Notes: generated by a model from the sequence alone, not told the origin. Positions 46,265 through 55,277 are shown, counted from the stretch's first letter. The stretch is DNA of 64,000 nt from Pyrococcus horikoshii OT3 (GCF_000011105.1 NC_000961.1:1-64000); one strand, 5' to 3'. Made by a program: numbers and translations.

Positions 46265-47470
46265 TCACCTCCTTCCACCTTTCTTCTTCTTTTTCTTCTT
46301 CTTTTTCTCCTTCCAGGGCTTTCTACCTTTTCTCTCCTCCTTCCTTCTCTTGGGTGGTCTTGGATACTTCTCCTTAATCTCTTTTATTCTAGCTTCCAAC
46401 TCCTTCTTTAGCTCTTCTGCAATGTATTCACCAGAGAAGTAATCAACTCTAGCAGCTATCGCCAATTTTCCAGCTAGAGCTCTAGCTATCTTACCCCTCT
46501 GCCACCATGGAGAGCGATTTATTGCAGGATACTGGTAGATTACTCCGTGCTTTGGCGGCTTTGCACCAGTTCTCAAGTGTCTAAATAGGGCCTTCTCCGC
46601 ACCTAAGACCTGAATCGTTGAGGATGGTAGCATGGCTAATTCTTTCAAACCGCCAGCTAGGCTTATGAGCCTTGCACCGAGCTTGGCCCCAACTAGGGCC
46701 TTTAGGTTTGGAGCGACGTCATCCATGGCCTTGTCTATGTAATCCTCGAGTTCTTTCCTCAGTTTGTAAAGTCTATCTATCTCCTCCGCGAAGTGTTGGA
46801 CGATTGCTATATCGGTTTCATCCATCCATGCTCCCATTGTCTTCTCTTTAGCCTCAATAATCTTTTTTATCTTTTCATCGCTTAAGCCGAGTTCTCTAAG
46901 CTTCTCTTCATCAACGTTATCCCTGTGTCCTATCGCCTTTACAAAAGCCACGTACTGTGGATGCCTGGGGAGGATCTCATCTAGTTCAGGGAAATGAAGG
47001 GAATACCACTCCCTCAACCTTGAAACGAGAAGGTTTATGACTTTATCAACATCATCCAATGCTTCTATGGCTTGGATTACCATCTTATCCCTCGCACCGC
47101 TCTGCTCTTGAATCCTCATCCTGGTCAAGGCAACGCCCACGTTGTAATAATCATCAAACCAATTCTCACCCAAGAACTCCTCTGGGTTACTTCTGAGCCT
47201 CTCTCCCGCTAGGTTTGGAAACTCCGTGGTGGCGTTAAAGCCGAGCTCCTTAGCCTTTCTACTCAGCTCTGGATGCTCAAATATGAACTCATCGTATCCC
47301 TTCTCCCTAAGCTCGTTAAGAAACTCCTCCAGATCCTTAACTAGCTCCCCCTTGAGAAGCCCGTCCAAGATCTTCTCTGGCTTATCTGTGAAGTACCTCT
47401 TCCCTACCAGCTTCCCATCCTCATCAAAGGCATAGATACCCCTGACATTTTCAGCAATAAATGCCCTCAT
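46265..47470 (-). CDS. nop5: Nop5 (Nop56/Nop58) C/D RNP scaffold
   Basis: The protein has the N-terminal fibrillarin-binding domain, a central coiled coil and the C-terminal Nop domain with VGAKLGARLISLAGGLKELAMLPSSTIQVLGAEKALFRHLRTGAKPPKHG (about 267-316). The tail ends in a run of nine lysines and GGRR, a disordered RNA-binding extension. Four start codons in a row (GTG ATG ATG ATG) precede RAFIAENVRG; the AGGTG site best fits the last ATG at 47470. It forms one operon with fibrillarin. Confidence 0.97.
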   Translation of the reverse strand: MRAFIAENVRGIYAFDEDGKLVGKRYFTDKPEKILDGLLKGELVKDLEEFLNELREKGYDEFIFEHPELSRKAKELGFNATTEFPNLAGERLRSNPEEFLGENWFDDYYNVGVALTRMRIQEQSGARDKMVIQAIEALDDVDKVINLLVSRLREWYSLHFPELDEILPRHPQYVAFVKAIGHRDNVDEEKLRELGLSDEKIKKIIEAKEKTMGAWMDETDIAIVQHFAEEIDRLYKLRKELEDYIDKAMDDVAPNLKALVGAKLGARLISLAGGLKELAMLPSSTIQVLGAEKALFRHLRTGAKPPKHGVIYQYPAINRSPWWQRGKIARALAGKLAIAARVDYFSGEYIAEELKKELEARIKEIKEKYPRPPKRRKEERKGRKPWKEKKKKKKKKKGGRR

Positions 47471-47555
47471 CATCATCACCTACCACTGCATTCAGCTCTA
47501 AGTATAAAAGAGTTGAGCTCTTAATTAAAAAGAGTATCGGAAGAAAAGGGAATAA

Positions 47556-48533
47556 CTAAAGTAGTGACAAAAGTTTGTCACCATAGTGGAACGTTCCCGA
47601 TATCCCTCCAGTATGGATAAAGAGAATCTTCTCCCCCAACTCCCCTTTCCTAGCTAGATCAACGAGCCCATAGAATGCCTTCCCCGTATATACGGGATCC
47701 AGTATTATTCCTTCCCTCGTTCCAACTTTCCTTATAATTTGAGCAACTTCACCGGTTATCTTACCGTACTCTCCAAAGCTGTAGTCGTATAACTCCGGCC
47801 TTACCTCAACCTTTACTCCAAGTAACTCCGCAGCTTCTTTAATTAAGTTGTCCAGCTTACTAGTCATTACTTCACCGAATCTACCAACTGCGATTCCTAC
47901 GGGTCTAATATCTTCATTAAGGATCGACAAGCCCAGGGATAATCCTGCAAGCGTACCTCCACTTCCAGCTGCTACAACTATGCTATCGAATTTAACTTCG
48001 CTCTGCGTTGCAATCTCTCCAACGGCCCTAACGTAACCAAGCGTCCCTATTGGGGATGCTCCTCCCGGTGGAATAACATAGGGCTTCCTACCCTCTCTTT
48101 TCAATTCCTCCGCGATCTCCTCAGCATACTTCATGAGCTCAAAGGAGTCCTTTGCATCATACACCCTTGTTTCGATGCCCATGATCTTATCTAGAAGGTA
48201 GTTTCCTTTCAGCTCTTCCTTCCCCCTTAAAACTAGGATTGCATCAAGCCCAAGTTTCTTGGCGGCTAGTCCAGTAACGAATGCATGATTGGAATGCACT
48301 GCTCCCACAGTTATTACGACGTCTGCTCCTTTAGAGAGAGCGTCACCCAGGAGATATTCGAGCTTCCTTATTTTATTCCCCCCAATTCCGAGACCAGTTA
48401 GATCATCCCTTTTGATATATACGTCGGCTCCTATTTCTCTACTTATGTTAGGAAGGTACTGTATGGGTGTCTCCCAGGGGATTAACTCAACCCTTGGAAA
48501 TTTAGCAAGAAGAGCAAAGATCTTCGGATGCAT
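47556..48533 (-). CDS. PLP-dependent ACC-deaminase/D-cysteine desulfhydrase homologue
   Basis: This fold-type II PLP enzyme has the cofactor Lys region YIKRDDLTGLGIGGNKIRKLEYLL (about 41-64), TVGAVHSNHAFVTGLAAKKLG and the phosphate-binding AAGSGGTLAGLSLG. I recall a P. horikoshii protein with this sequence studied as an ACC deaminase homologue. D-cysteine desulfhydrase or another beta-elimination may be the physiological reaction. GGTGGTGAAT precedes ATG 48533, so the upstream in-frame GTG (48542) is not used. Confidence 0.93.
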   Translation of the reverse strand: MHPKIFALLAKFPRVELIPWETPIQYLPNISREIGADVYIKRDDLTGLGIGGNKIRKLEYLLGDALSKGADVVITVGAVHSNHAFVTGLAAKKLGLDAILVLRGKEELKGNYLLDKIMGIETRVYDAKDSFELMKYAEEIAEELKREGRKPYVIPPGGASPIGTLGYVRAVGEIATQSEVKFDSIVVAAGSGGTLAGLSLGLSILNEDIRPVGIAVGRFGEVMTSKLDNLIKEAAELLGVKVEVRPELYDYSFGEYGKITGEVAQIIRKVGTREGIILDPVYTGKAFYGLVDLARKGELGEKILFIHTGGISGTFHYGDKLLSLL

Positions 48534-48558
48534 ATTCACCACCTAATTCTAGCTTTAG

Positions 48559-48878
48559 CGGCGGCGGGCACGCCCGAGGGTGGGAACCCTCCACCGCCTC
48601 CTTTCACCAGGGCCTACCTCATCCCCGCACCCCCGCGAGCGTGCTCCGTGGCCCCTACCGCTGCTCCCTTCCGGGCCTTGCGGGGTTTGGGGCCCAAAGG
48701 GGGTTAGCACGGCCCTTCAGCCGTGCCTCCCCCACCGGGCACCCCGCGGGACGAGGACTCATCGTTCGGCCCTGGCTTCCAGAGGCGGCTTCGGGAACCG
48801 CCCCTCGGGCTTCGGCCCCGGCATATCGGCGGTTTCCGGTTACAGGGGACGCCGAACCCCCCGGCCTAGCCCGCCGCC
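48559..48878 (-). ncRNA. 7S SRP RNA
   Basis: This GC-rich 320-base segment in an AT-rich context folds end to end: GGCGGCGGGC at its 5' end pairs with GCCCGCCGCC at its 3' end. It contains the helix 8 landmarks GGAAGGGAGCAGC and the GTAACCGGAAACCGCC part of the Alu domain. SRP RNA binds SRP19 and SRP54 and targets membrane proteins to SecYE. The 5' end at 48878 agrees with a TATA box 27 bases upstream. Spurious long frames on the plus strand only reflect the GC bias. Confidence 0.96.
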
Positions 48879-48897
48879 AATTATGTACTAACTAAAT

Positions 48898-48914
48898 GTA
48901 ATATATAAAGGTTT
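48898..48914 (-). promoter_or_regulatory. Promoter of the SRP RNA gene
   Basis: The minus strand has AAACCTTTATATATTAC with the TATA centre about 27 bases before the predicted 5' end of the RNA, the canonical archaeal spacing. Confidence 0.7.
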
Positions 48915-49017
48915 GGGCGATGATATCTATATTGACAAATTTTAGTTGAAAATATTTAAAATGTAAAATCAAGTTGTATGTACTGTGCTAAAATCAGCTT
49001 TTCTACCTCAAATCAAA

Positions 49018-49082
49018 AGGCAATGAGGAATGAATCCAATGCTGAGCTTAGGCAATGATTGGCCCCAGAGTGGCCGAGCCTT
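49018..49082 (+). ncRNA. Candidate C/D box guide RNA
   Basis: A box C-like ATGAGGA (49023-49029), D' CTGA (49042-49045), C'-like ATGATTG (49055-49061) and D CCGA (49074-49077) have the spacing of archaeal C/D RNAs. The flanks AAGGC and GCCTT can form the terminal stem. The guides are ATGAATCCAATG (before D') and GCCCCAGAGTGG (before D). Boxes C and C' deviate from the consensus, so this is the weakest of the five candidates. It abuts the stop of the ThiF-like gene. Confidence 0.5.
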
Positions 49083-49774
49083 CATATCTCCACAATTTCA
49101 AATATATTATTCGCTAAATCCACTAGAAGCAGTTTGTTGAGGAGTGGTTCTCCATAACCTGTTATAAGCTTAACAACTTCCGCAACCTGTATAGAAGCTA
49201 TAACCCCAGCAGTTGCCCCCAAAATTGGAAATTTACCTGTCTTTTTGATCTTTGGGAATATATCCCTCAACCTTTTAGTTTTTCCTGGGACTATAGTTGT
49301 CACTTGGCCATACATCCCCTCGACGGCACCGTGAACTAATGGGATCCCTACTTTATGGGCATAGTCATCTAAGAGGTACCTTGTCTCGAAGTTATCGAGA
49401 CAGTCAACGATTACGTCAACACCATCTAAAACCTCATTCACGTTCTCCTCGGTTAGTTTACCCACATAGGTTTCTACCCTCACATCTGAGTTAAATCGCT
49501 CAAGCTTCCATTTAGCCGATAATGGCTTTGGATTCTTTCCTACATCCTCCTCCCAGTGAAGTATTTGCCTATTCAAGTTGCTCAACTCAGGGATTTGATC
49601 ATCAATTAAGAGTACCCTCCCAACGCCAGCTGCTACAAGATAGTAAGCCACAGGACTACCAAGCCCACCGACTCCGGCAACGGCCACCTTGGCCCTCTTC
49701 AGTTTCTCCTGGCCTTCAACGCCGAATAACATTATCTGCCTATCGTATCTCTCAAGTTCCCTCTCGCTCAGCAT
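49082..49774 (-). CDS. ThiF/MoeB-like E1 adenylyltransferase without zinc cysteines
   Basis: The Rossmann ATP-binding start VAVAGVGGLGSPVAYYLVAAGVGRVLLIDDQIPELSNLNRQILH (about 30-73) and DVIVDCLDNFETRYLLDDYA are typical of E1-like enzymes that adenylate the C-terminal glycine of ubiquitin-like or sulfur-carrier proteins. The two CxxC pairs that bind zinc in MoeB/ThiF are missing; the region reads KRLRDIFPKIKKTG instead. The protein (230 aa) is short, without rhodanese domain. It may serve SAMP, MoaD or ThiS homologues. It overlaps the HIT gene by 23 bases. Confidence 0.88.
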   Translation of the reverse strand: MLSERELERYDRQIMLFGVEGQEKLKRAKVAVAGVGGLGSPVAYYLVAAGVGRVLLIDDQIPELSNLNRQILHWEEDVGKNPKPLSAKWKLERFNSDVRVETYVGKLTEENVNEVLDGVDVIVDCLDNFETRYLLDDYAHKVGIPLVHGAVEGMYGQVTTIVPGKTKRLRDIFPKIKKTGKFPILGATAGVIASIQVAEVVKLITGYGEPLLNKLLLVDLANNIFEIVEI

Positions 49775-50258
49775 TCTCTATCTCCTCTAAGGCCTTCTTA
49801 AGTTCTTCATAAGCCTGCTCCAAAGATTCGGGAATCACCTTCGTGTCGGCTATAACCGGCATGAAGTTTGTGTCTCCATTCCACCTAGGTACTATGTGAA
49901 GGTGAACGTGACCATCAACTCCTGCACCCGCAACTTTTCCTATATTAAACCCAAGATTAAAGCCATCCGGCTTCATAACTTTCCTTATGGCTTTCATTAT
50001 TAAAGCTGCAAGCTTCATTATTTCCAGCATCTCCTCATCGGTCAAATCCTCAATGCTCGCCACGTGCCTATAGGGGGCCACCATTACGTGTCCTGGATTG
50101 TAGGGATAGTTGTTCATGATTATAAAGGCATGTTTTCCCCTGTACAGGATTAACCTCTCCTTATCCCTATTTTCCTTTGGAAAGTCACAGAATATGCAGC
50201 CTTCATGTTTTGGCGATCTTATGTATTCAATTCGCCACGGTGCCCATAGGACCTTCAT
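49752..50258 (-). CDS. HIT-family hydrolase
   Basis: The triad DGHVHLHIVPRW (HxHxH, about residues 95-106) and the zinc-type CIFCDFPKENRD near the N-terminus identify a HIT protein of the Ap4A hydrolase/GalT-related group. These enzymes cleave nucleotide phosphoanhydrides or AMP conjugates. I use ATG 50258 (MKVLWAPWRIEYI) because GGTGATC lies just upstream and the 18 preceding residues are not family-like. Co-translation with an AMP-forming E1-like enzyme is notable. Confidence 0.92.
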   Translation of the reverse strand: MKVLWAPWRIEYIRSPKHEGCIFCDFPKENRDKERLILYRGKHAFIIMNNYPYNPGHVMVAPYRHVASIEDLTDEEMLEIMKLAALIMKAIRKVMKPDGFNLGFNIGKVAGAGVDGHVHLHIVPRWNGDTNFMPVIADTKVIPESLEQAYEELKKALEEIENAEREGT

Positions 50259-50349
50259 AGGATCACCAAACTTAGAGGGAGAGGGGATTTTTAAAATGTT
50301 TATTGTACACAAACCTTTTAAATGAAACTATCAATCATGCGGCGAAAGG

Positions 50350-50373
50350 GACGGCCGGCATTCGCTGGCCGTC
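50350..50373 (+). promoter_or_regulatory. Perfect stem-loop in the 5' leader of the S15 gene
   Basis: GACGGCCGGC, loop ATTC, and GCTGGCCGTC form a ten-base-pair stem (one G-T pair) 20 bases before the S15 start codon and ten bases before its GGGGAGGTGG. A CCTTTTAAATG promoter element at 50313-50322 would give a transcript that includes it. It may serve S15 feedback control. Confidence 0.55.
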
Positions 50374-50392
50374 ACCAGGGGAGGTGGTGTAA

Positions 50393-50869
50393 ATGGCGAG
50401 GATGCATGCTAGGAAGAGGGGTAAGAGCGGATCAAAGAGGCCACCAAGGACCGCTCCTCCAATTTGGCTCGATTACACTGTAGAGGATATAGAAAACCTC
50501 GTTGTTAAGCTAAGAAAGGAGGGATACAGCACCGCAATGATAGGAACGATACTTAGGGATCAATATGGGATTCCAACGGTAAAGTTGTTTAGGGATCCAG
50601 ACAACCCAAACAGAAAGCTTACAATAACTAGGATCCTGGAAAAGCATGGACTCGCTCCCGAAATACCAGAGGACTTGATGTTCCTCATTAGGAGGGCCGT
50701 GAACCTAAGGAAGCACCTAGAGCAGCATCCAAAGGATCTCCATTCAATGAGGGGCCTTCAACTTATAGAGAGCAAGATAAGGAGACTTGTCAAATATTAC
50801 AAGAGGAAGGGGAAGCTTCCAAGGGACTGGCGCTACGATCCAGAGCAAGCAAAGCTACTCGTGCGCTGA
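50393..50869 (+). CDS. rps15: Ribosomal protein S15
   Basis: The 158-residue protein is the archaeal/eukaryotic S15 form. A basic N-terminal extension ([26 protein letters not shown]) leads into the rRNA-binding helices with [39 protein letters not shown]. It binds the central domain of 16S rRNA. It heads the S15-RecJ-Pcc1-S3Ae operon common in euryarchaea, and its leader carries a stable hairpin. Confidence 0.97.
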   Translation: MARMHARKRGKSGSKRPPRTAPPIWLDYTVEDIENLVVKLRKEGYSTAMIGTILRDQYGIPTVKLFRDPDNPNRKLTITRILEKHGLAPEIPEDLMFLIRRAVNLRKHLEQHPKDLHSMRGLQLIESKIRRLVKYYKRKGKLPRDWRYDPEQAKLLVR

Positions 50870-50899
50870 TCCTTTATTAATTTTCCTTCGGTGTTCTTG

Positions 50900-52327
50900 A
50901 TGGATAAGGAGGGGTTTTTGGAGAAGATAAGAGAAGCAGTTGATTTAGTAAAATTTCACATCGAGTTAGGGCACACCATAAGGATAATCTCCCATAGGGA
51001 TGCAGATGGAATAACGTCAGCGGCCATACTGGCAAAGGCCTTAGCGAGGGAAGGTGCTAAGTTCCACATAAGCATAGTTAAGCAGGTAAGTGAAGAGCTC
51101 GTTAGACAGCTTAAGGATGAAGAGTACAAGATTATAATATTCTCCGACCTGGGAAGCGGATCCCTTAGTCTAATAGGAGAGCATCTCAAGGATAAGAGCG
51201 TTGTGATCCTTGATCACCACCCCCCGGAACCCGTTGAAACCCACGAAAAGCACATTCTTGCAAATCCCGTCCAGTTCGGTGCGAATAGTGTTAGAGACCT
51301 CAGCGGTTCCGGAGTTTCATACTTCTTCGCCAGGGAACTTAATGAAATGAACAAAGATCTAGCCTACATAGCAATAGTGGGAGCTGTCGGCGATATGCAG
51401 GAGAACGATGGAGTATTCCATGGGATGAACCTCGACATAATAGAAGATGGTAAATCCCTGGGGATACTTGAGGTAAGGAAAGAACTTAGATTATTTGGAA
51501 GGGAAACTAGACCATTGTACCAAATGCTGGCTTACGCAACGAATCCCGAGATCCCAGAGATAACTGGGGATGAAAGAAAGGCCATTGAATGGCTTAGAAA
51601 CAAAGGTTTTGATCCAGACAAGAAATATTGGGAGCTCAGCGATGAGGACAGGAAAAAGCTTCACGATTACTTGGTTATCCATATGATCAAGCACGGGGCC
51701 GGAAAAGAAGAAATAGATAAACTTATTGGAGACGTTGTCATAAGCCCCCTCTATCCCCAGGGAGATCCAAGGCATGAAGCAAGGGAGTTCGCAACACTCC
51801 TAAACGCAACCGGCAGACTTAACCTTGGAAACCTTGGAGTAGCGGTATGCTTAGGGGATGAAGAGGCTTTTAGAAAAGCCATGAAGATGGTGGAGGAGTA
51901 CAAGAAGGAACAAATAGAGGCGAGAAAGTGGCTACTCCAAAACTGGGAAAAGGAGGTTTGGGAGGGAGAAAATGTCTACATCTTGTACGTGGGCAAGAAC
52001 ATTAGGGATACCCTCGTAGGGATAGCTGCAAGCATGGCCATAAATGCGGGACTTGCAAACCCTGAGAAGCCCGTAATAGTCTTTGCTGACACGGACGAAG
52101 ATCCTAACCTGATCAAGGGATCCGCCAGGACAACAGAGAAAGCCCTGGAAAGGGGTTATCACTTAGGAGAGGCCTTAAGGAAAGCTGCTGAGATAATCGG
52201 AGGAGAAGGTGGAGGGCACGCTATAGCTGCAGGAATTAGGGTACCCAAAGCTAGATTCGCCGAATTCAGAAAGCTTATAGACAAGCTGCTTGGAGAACAG
52301 GTGAAAAAGAATGAAGATCAAGGTTGA
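50900..52327 (+). CDS. recJ: RecJ-like DHH-family exonuclease
   Basis: The N-terminal DHH domain shows [18 protein letters not shown] (about 33-50) and the DHH motif in [10 protein letters not shown]. The C-terminal DHHA1 part has [16 protein letters not shown] (about 427-442). The archaeal RecJ homologues degrade single-stranded DNA or RNA; the P. furiosus counterpart beside S15 has, as I recall, 3'-5' exonuclease activity on RNA. The frame opens at GTG 50891, but a GGTG at 50890-50893 fits ATG 50900. Confidence 0.92.
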   Translation: MDKEGFLEKIREAVDLVKFHIELGHTIRIISHRDADGITSAAILAKALAREGAKFHISIVKQVSEELVRQLKDEEYKIIIFSDLGSGSLSLIGEHLKDKSVVILDHHPPEPVETHEKHILANPVQFGANSVRDLSGSGVSYFFARELNEMNKDLAYIAIVGAVGDMQENDGVFHGMNLDIIEDGKSLGILEVRKELRLFGRETRPLYQMLAYATNPEIPEITGDERKAIEWLRNKGFDPDKKYWELSDEDRKKLHDYLVIHMIKHGAGKEEIDKLIGDVVISPLYPQGDPRHEAREFATLLNATGRLNLGNLGVAVCLGDEEAFRKAMKMVEEYKKEQIEARKWLLQNWEKEVWEGENVYILYVGKNIRDTLVGIAASMAINAGLANPEKPVIVFADTDEDPNLIKGSARTTEKALERGYHLGEALRKAAEIIGGEGGGHAIAAGIRVPKARFAEFRKLIDKLLGEQVKKNEDQG

Positions 52328-52562
52328 AGCTGAGTTGGTATGGGAGTATGAAAGTGAAGAGGTAGCCGAAGCTATCGCAAAAGCGGTAAACGTTGATAAT
52401 GTTTCAATTCCCGAAAGCCTTAAGAAAAGTTTAAATTTAATCACGTTTCCCGATGGTGCGAAAGTGGTAACAAAAGTTAAATATGAAGGGGAGATTGAAA
52501 CCCTAATAGTCGCTCTCGATGATTTAATATTTGCGATCAAAGTAGCCGAGGAGGTGTTATGA
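52311..52562 (+). CDS. pcc1: KEOPS complex subunit Pcc1
   Basis: The 83-residue alpha/beta protein matches the Pcc1 family: [25 protein letters not shown] and [28 protein letters not shown]. In KEOPS it dimerises and binds Kae1 for the N6-threonylcarbamoyl modification of A37 in tRNAs. It overlaps recJ by 17 bases and S3Ae by a few bases, so it is tightly coupled to ribosomal genes. Confidence 0.9.
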   Translation: MKIKVEAELVWEYESEEVAEAIAKAVNVDNVSIPESLKKSLNLITFPDGAKVVTKVKYEGEIETLIVALDDLIFAIKVAEEVL

Positions 52563-53158
52563 TGGCCGCGAAAAAGAGGGTAACCGCTGCTAAAGATAAA
52601 TGGAAGCTTAAGCAATGGTACATCATCTATGCTCCCGACTTCTTTGGGGGTGTTGAGGTAGGATTAACACCAGCTGATGACCCGGAGAAAGTCATGAATA
52701 GGGTCGTTGAGGTCACGCTAAAGGATATAACGGGAGACTTCACGAAGGGACACGTGAAGCTGTACTTCCAGGTTTACGACGTCAAGGGGCAGAATGCTTA
52801 CACAAAGTTTAAGGGAATGAAGCTTGCGAGGAGCTACATAAGGTCACTCGTCAGGAGGAGGACAACAAGGATTGATGGAATCTTTAACATCACAACCAAG
52901 GATGGATACAGGCTTAGAGTCATGGCCATGGCCATTGCAATGAGGAGAATCCAGACAAGCCAAGAAAGGGCTATAAGAAAGATAATGCAGGAAATAATTT
53001 ACAAGAAGGCCGAGGAACTTAACTTCAAGGACTTCGTTTTAGAGGCCGTTAACGGTAAGATCGCTGCAGAGATAGCAAAAGAGGGTAAGAAGATCTATCC
53101 ATTAAAGAAAGCAGAAATAAGGAAAATAAAAGTTCTTGGAGAGCCCGAGGCCGCTTAG
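52562..53158 (+). CDS. rps3ae: Ribosomal protein S3Ae
   Basis: The protein (about 198 residues) has the archaeal/eukaryotic S3Ae features: [48 protein letters not shown], and [46 protein letters not shown]. It is a small-subunit protein absent from bacteria. Two ATGs are adjacent (52559 and 52562); GGAGGTG spacing slightly favours the second. It is the last gene of the S15 operon and convergent with an Lrp regulator. Confidence 0.96.
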   Translation: MAAKKRVTAAKDKWKLKQWYIIYAPDFFGGVEVGLTPADDPEKVMNRVVEVTLKDITGDFTKGHVKLYFQVYDVKGQNAYTKFKGMKLARSYIRSLVRRRTTRIDGIFNITTKDGYRLRVMAMAIAMRRIQTSQERAIRKIMQEIIYKKAEELNFKDFVLEAVNGKIAAEIAKEGKKIYPLKKAEIRKIKVLGEPEAA

Positions 53159-53601
53159 ATTATTTCAAATTTTCTAACCTCGCTAATCAATATAACCTCC
53201 ACGTTTTCTGCATTTTTAATCCTTTGAAGAAATTCACTTATCAAGTTTTCAGCATCTTTAATGTCTTTTGGTAAGAGAAGCCTTACTATTATGTTATACC
53301 TTCCAACACCCTTTTCAACACTCTTAACGTACTCGATATCTGAAATCTCAGAGATGACTTTATCAGCATCGGAGGGAACCTTCGATTTAATTAGGACAAT
53401 CGCATACATGTAACCCAATTTATCGATATCTGGAATTATTGTAAATTTTCTAATAATTCCAAGTTTTTTCAACTTATCGATTCTCCTAGCAATCCTTTGC
53501 CTAGTCGTGTTTAAGATATCAGCAAGTTCTCTATAAGTAAGTCTCGAATTCTCGGAAAGGATTTTAACAAGCTGCATATCCACCCTATCTAGCTTTCTCA
53601 T
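53155..53601 (-). CDS. Lrp/AsnC-family transcription regulator
   Basis: The protein contains the helix-turn-helix [46 protein letters not shown] followed by a RAM domain ([41 protein letters not shown]). GGGTGG precedes ATG 53601, favoured over the GTG at 53610. Its regulon and ligand cannot be deduced. It is the second Lrp-type gene in the window and lies close to MazG and ArsR genes in the same direction. Confidence 0.9.
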   Translation of the reverse strand: MRKLDRVDMQLVKILSENSRLTYRELADILNTTRQRIARRIDKLKKLGIIRKFTIIPDIDKLGYMYAIVLIKSKVPSDADKVISEISDIEYVKSVEKGVGRYNIIVRLLLPKDIKDAENLISEFLQRIKNAENVEVILISEVRKFEII

Positions 53602-53682
53602 GCAATCCACCCTCTCCTAAGAAATGTGAAGATATATAAAAACGTTTCGTATGTTTTCCAAAATTCAAAAGTTAGTACAATA

Positions 53683-53961
53683 CTATAAATCTCTCGCCGA
53701 ATATTTTTTAATAGTTTCCATTAAAGCATCCTCCATATCAACTTCGAAATAATTAGCTATGCAGATCAACGCAAAAAGTACATCTCCAAGTTCCTCCTTT
53801 AGCTTATCATGATCCTTTACTCCCTTGACCCCCTCAAAAGATAAAATAACATCGGCAAGTTCTCCAACTTCCTCCACCAAAGCAGTCAGCATCTGAGAGG
53901 GGGTCCAATATCCACCCATTTTCCTTATTAATTCATCAACCCTCCTTTGCAACTCCTTCAT
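53683..53961 (-). CDS. MazG-type nucleotide pyrophosphohydrolase
   Basis: The 92-residue single-domain protein has the all-alpha NTP-PPase metal motif EEVGELADVILSFEG (EExxE type) and KLKEELGDVLFALICIANYF (ExxD). Such enzymes remove unwanted nucleoside triphosphates. The start at 53961 overlaps the ArsR stop by about 25 bases, so both are translated from one message. Confidence 0.9.
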   Translation of the reverse strand: MKELQRRVDELIRKMGGYWTPSQMLTALVEEVGELADVILSFEGVKGVKDHDKLKEELGDVLFALICIANYFEVDMEDALMETIKKYSARDL

Positions 53962-54340
53962 ACCCTAGTTCCTCCATCATTTCTCTCATGTACTCCATAA
54001 GCTTCTCCTTGTTAACCCTGTAAAATCTAAGTTTTCCTTCCCTCTTCTCCTCCAAAAGATCTATCTCTTTAAGTATCCTTATATGATGGCTAACCAGCGT
54101 CTGATCAACGTCTAAGGCTTTAGCTATTAGACATACACACATCCACTTATCTATCAACATCTTGACTATTCCATATCTAATTGGATTTGATACAACTTTT
54201 AAAAATCTCTTAACTTCCTCTTTCGGATATGGGTTAACTTCCTCTTCGAGATCATATATTCCACATCTCTCAAGGCAATTCATAACTGTCCTTCTTTGTT
54301 TTTCACTAAGACTTTCAACTAACTCCCTGAGCTTCATAGG
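53936..54340 (-). CDS. ArsR-family transcription regulator
   Basis: The winged helix reads VKRFLKVVSNPIRYGIVKMLIDKWMCVCLIAKALDVDQTLVSHHIRILKEIDLLEEKREGKLRFYRVNKEKLMEYM. ArsR proteins typically sense metals or redox state. Cys at CLERC near the N-terminus and MCVC in the recognition region could form such a sensor. GGTGGAG precedes ATG 54340; the upstream ATG at 54349 is the alternative. It is co-oriented with MazG. Confidence 0.88.
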   Translation of the reverse strand, partial: PMKLRELVESLSEKQRRTVMNCLERCGIYDLEEEVNPYPKEEVKRFLKVVSNPIRYGIVKMLIDKWMCVCLIAKALDVDQTLVSHHIRILKEIDLLEEKREGKLRFYRVNKEKLMEYMREMMEELGYEGVAKEG

Positions 54341-54453
54341 CTCCACCATCTTAAGGTTTTGAACTTAAAGTATAAAAAATTTGTTTCATCTGAAATGCAC
54401 TTACAAACCAAAATTATTTTCAAAGTAGATGCTAAAGATTATGGGGGATCACG

Positions 54454-55218
54454 ATGACAGGAGATATCGTCGAGTTCACGCTAAAGCTCGGAGGATTAGA
54501 GGTTGGCGAAGCCCCAAAGGAATTAAGAGAAGATCAAATTGCAATATTCTTAGCAAGGGTTTCAAATACCGTAAGACATGAGATTCCTAAATATTTACAG
54601 GAGAGAATAGACGTAGACAGAATGCTAAAGGAGCTAACTATCAATGGGGCATTAGAAGAAAAGTTAAAGAAGTTAAAATCTCCAGGAACATCGAGAAAAA
54701 TAAATAGCTACATCCTTGAAGATGACAGGAAACTTAAGAAGTTGCTCTTGGATGTTGCAAAGGTAATCCTAGTGTGGAACACCCTTAAAGATGACCTACC
54801 CATTGACTTTCCCGTTGGAAAGATAAGCGAGCTAAAGATAACCCCCAGATATAAGGAGGATCATATTAATTTTACGGCCAAATATGGAAGATGGATCGTC
54901 GTAAAAAGATTAATAATCGATGAGAAGACTCCAAAGCTTGACATAGCTAGACTTCTAGCAAGCATAAATGAGACTGCTGTAAACAAGATTCCCGAGTTCG
55001 CAGGCATAGATATAGGGAGAATTAGAGAGCATTTTAGGGACTTCAAGAAAGTTAAAAAAGAGGAGGAAATAAAAAGATTAATGGAAAAATTCAGGAGCTT
55101 TAAACCCACCAACGAACTTGAGGTAAGATACGCCATTAGCGAGATGATATCCAAGCTTGGATTGAGCATAGATATACCATCCAAGAACTTAGAGAAATAC
55201 CTTGAAAAAACGGGATGA
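54454..55218 (+). CDS. Conserved hypothetical protein, 254 aa
   Basis: No domain family is recognised. The sequence is soluble and highly charged, mostly helical, with repeated Lys-Lys segments (LEEKLKKLKSPGTSRKINSY, KVKKEEEIKRLMEKFRSFKP), a central strand pair (DHINFTAKYGRWIVVKRLII) and a C-terminal helix ending LEKYLEKTG. Basic patches suggest nucleic-acid contact, without further proof. The 3' end of the frame lies within the first box of a C/D guide RNA candidate, and the PrsW gene follows. Confidence 0.7.
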   Translation: MTGDIVEFTLKLGGLEVGEAPKELREDQIAIFLARVSNTVRHEIPKYLQERIDVDRMLKELTINGALEEKLKKLKSPGTSRKINSYILEDDRKLKKLLLDVAKVILVWNTLKDDLPIDFPVGKISELKITPRYKEDHINFTAKYGRWIVVKRLIIDEKTPKLDIARLLASINETAVNKIPEFAGIDIGRIREHFRDFKKVKKEEEIKRLMEKFRSFKPTNELEVRYAISEMISKLGLSIDIPSKNLEKYLEKTG

Positions 55219-55267
55219 GGAAGCCGAGGACACCTGAAGGATGATGACTCTTCGCTTCGCCGACCGG
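55211..55267 (+). ncRNA. Candidate C/D box guide RNA overlapping a stop codon
   Basis: Boxes are C ATGAGGA (55215-55221), D' CTGA (55234-55237), C' ATGATGA (55241-55247) and D CCGA (55260-55263), three bases between D' and C'. The guides are AGCCGAGGACAC (before D') and CTCTTCGCTTCG (before D). The predicted methylated partners would be in rRNA or tRNA segments containing GTGTCCTCGGCT or CGAAGCGAAGAG; I cannot place them. Box C overlaps the stop codon of the upstream gene, and the PrsW start codon follows ten bases later. Confidence 0.65.
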
Positions 55268-55277
55268 CGGTGATATC

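Noticed and set aside
48580-48895. Two overlapping Pro/Arg/Gly-rich frames of about 100 and 84 codons on the plus strand
   Set aside because: They lie exactly across the 7S SRP RNA gene and arise from its high GC content. Composition is unlike any neighbour and no ribosome binding site is present.
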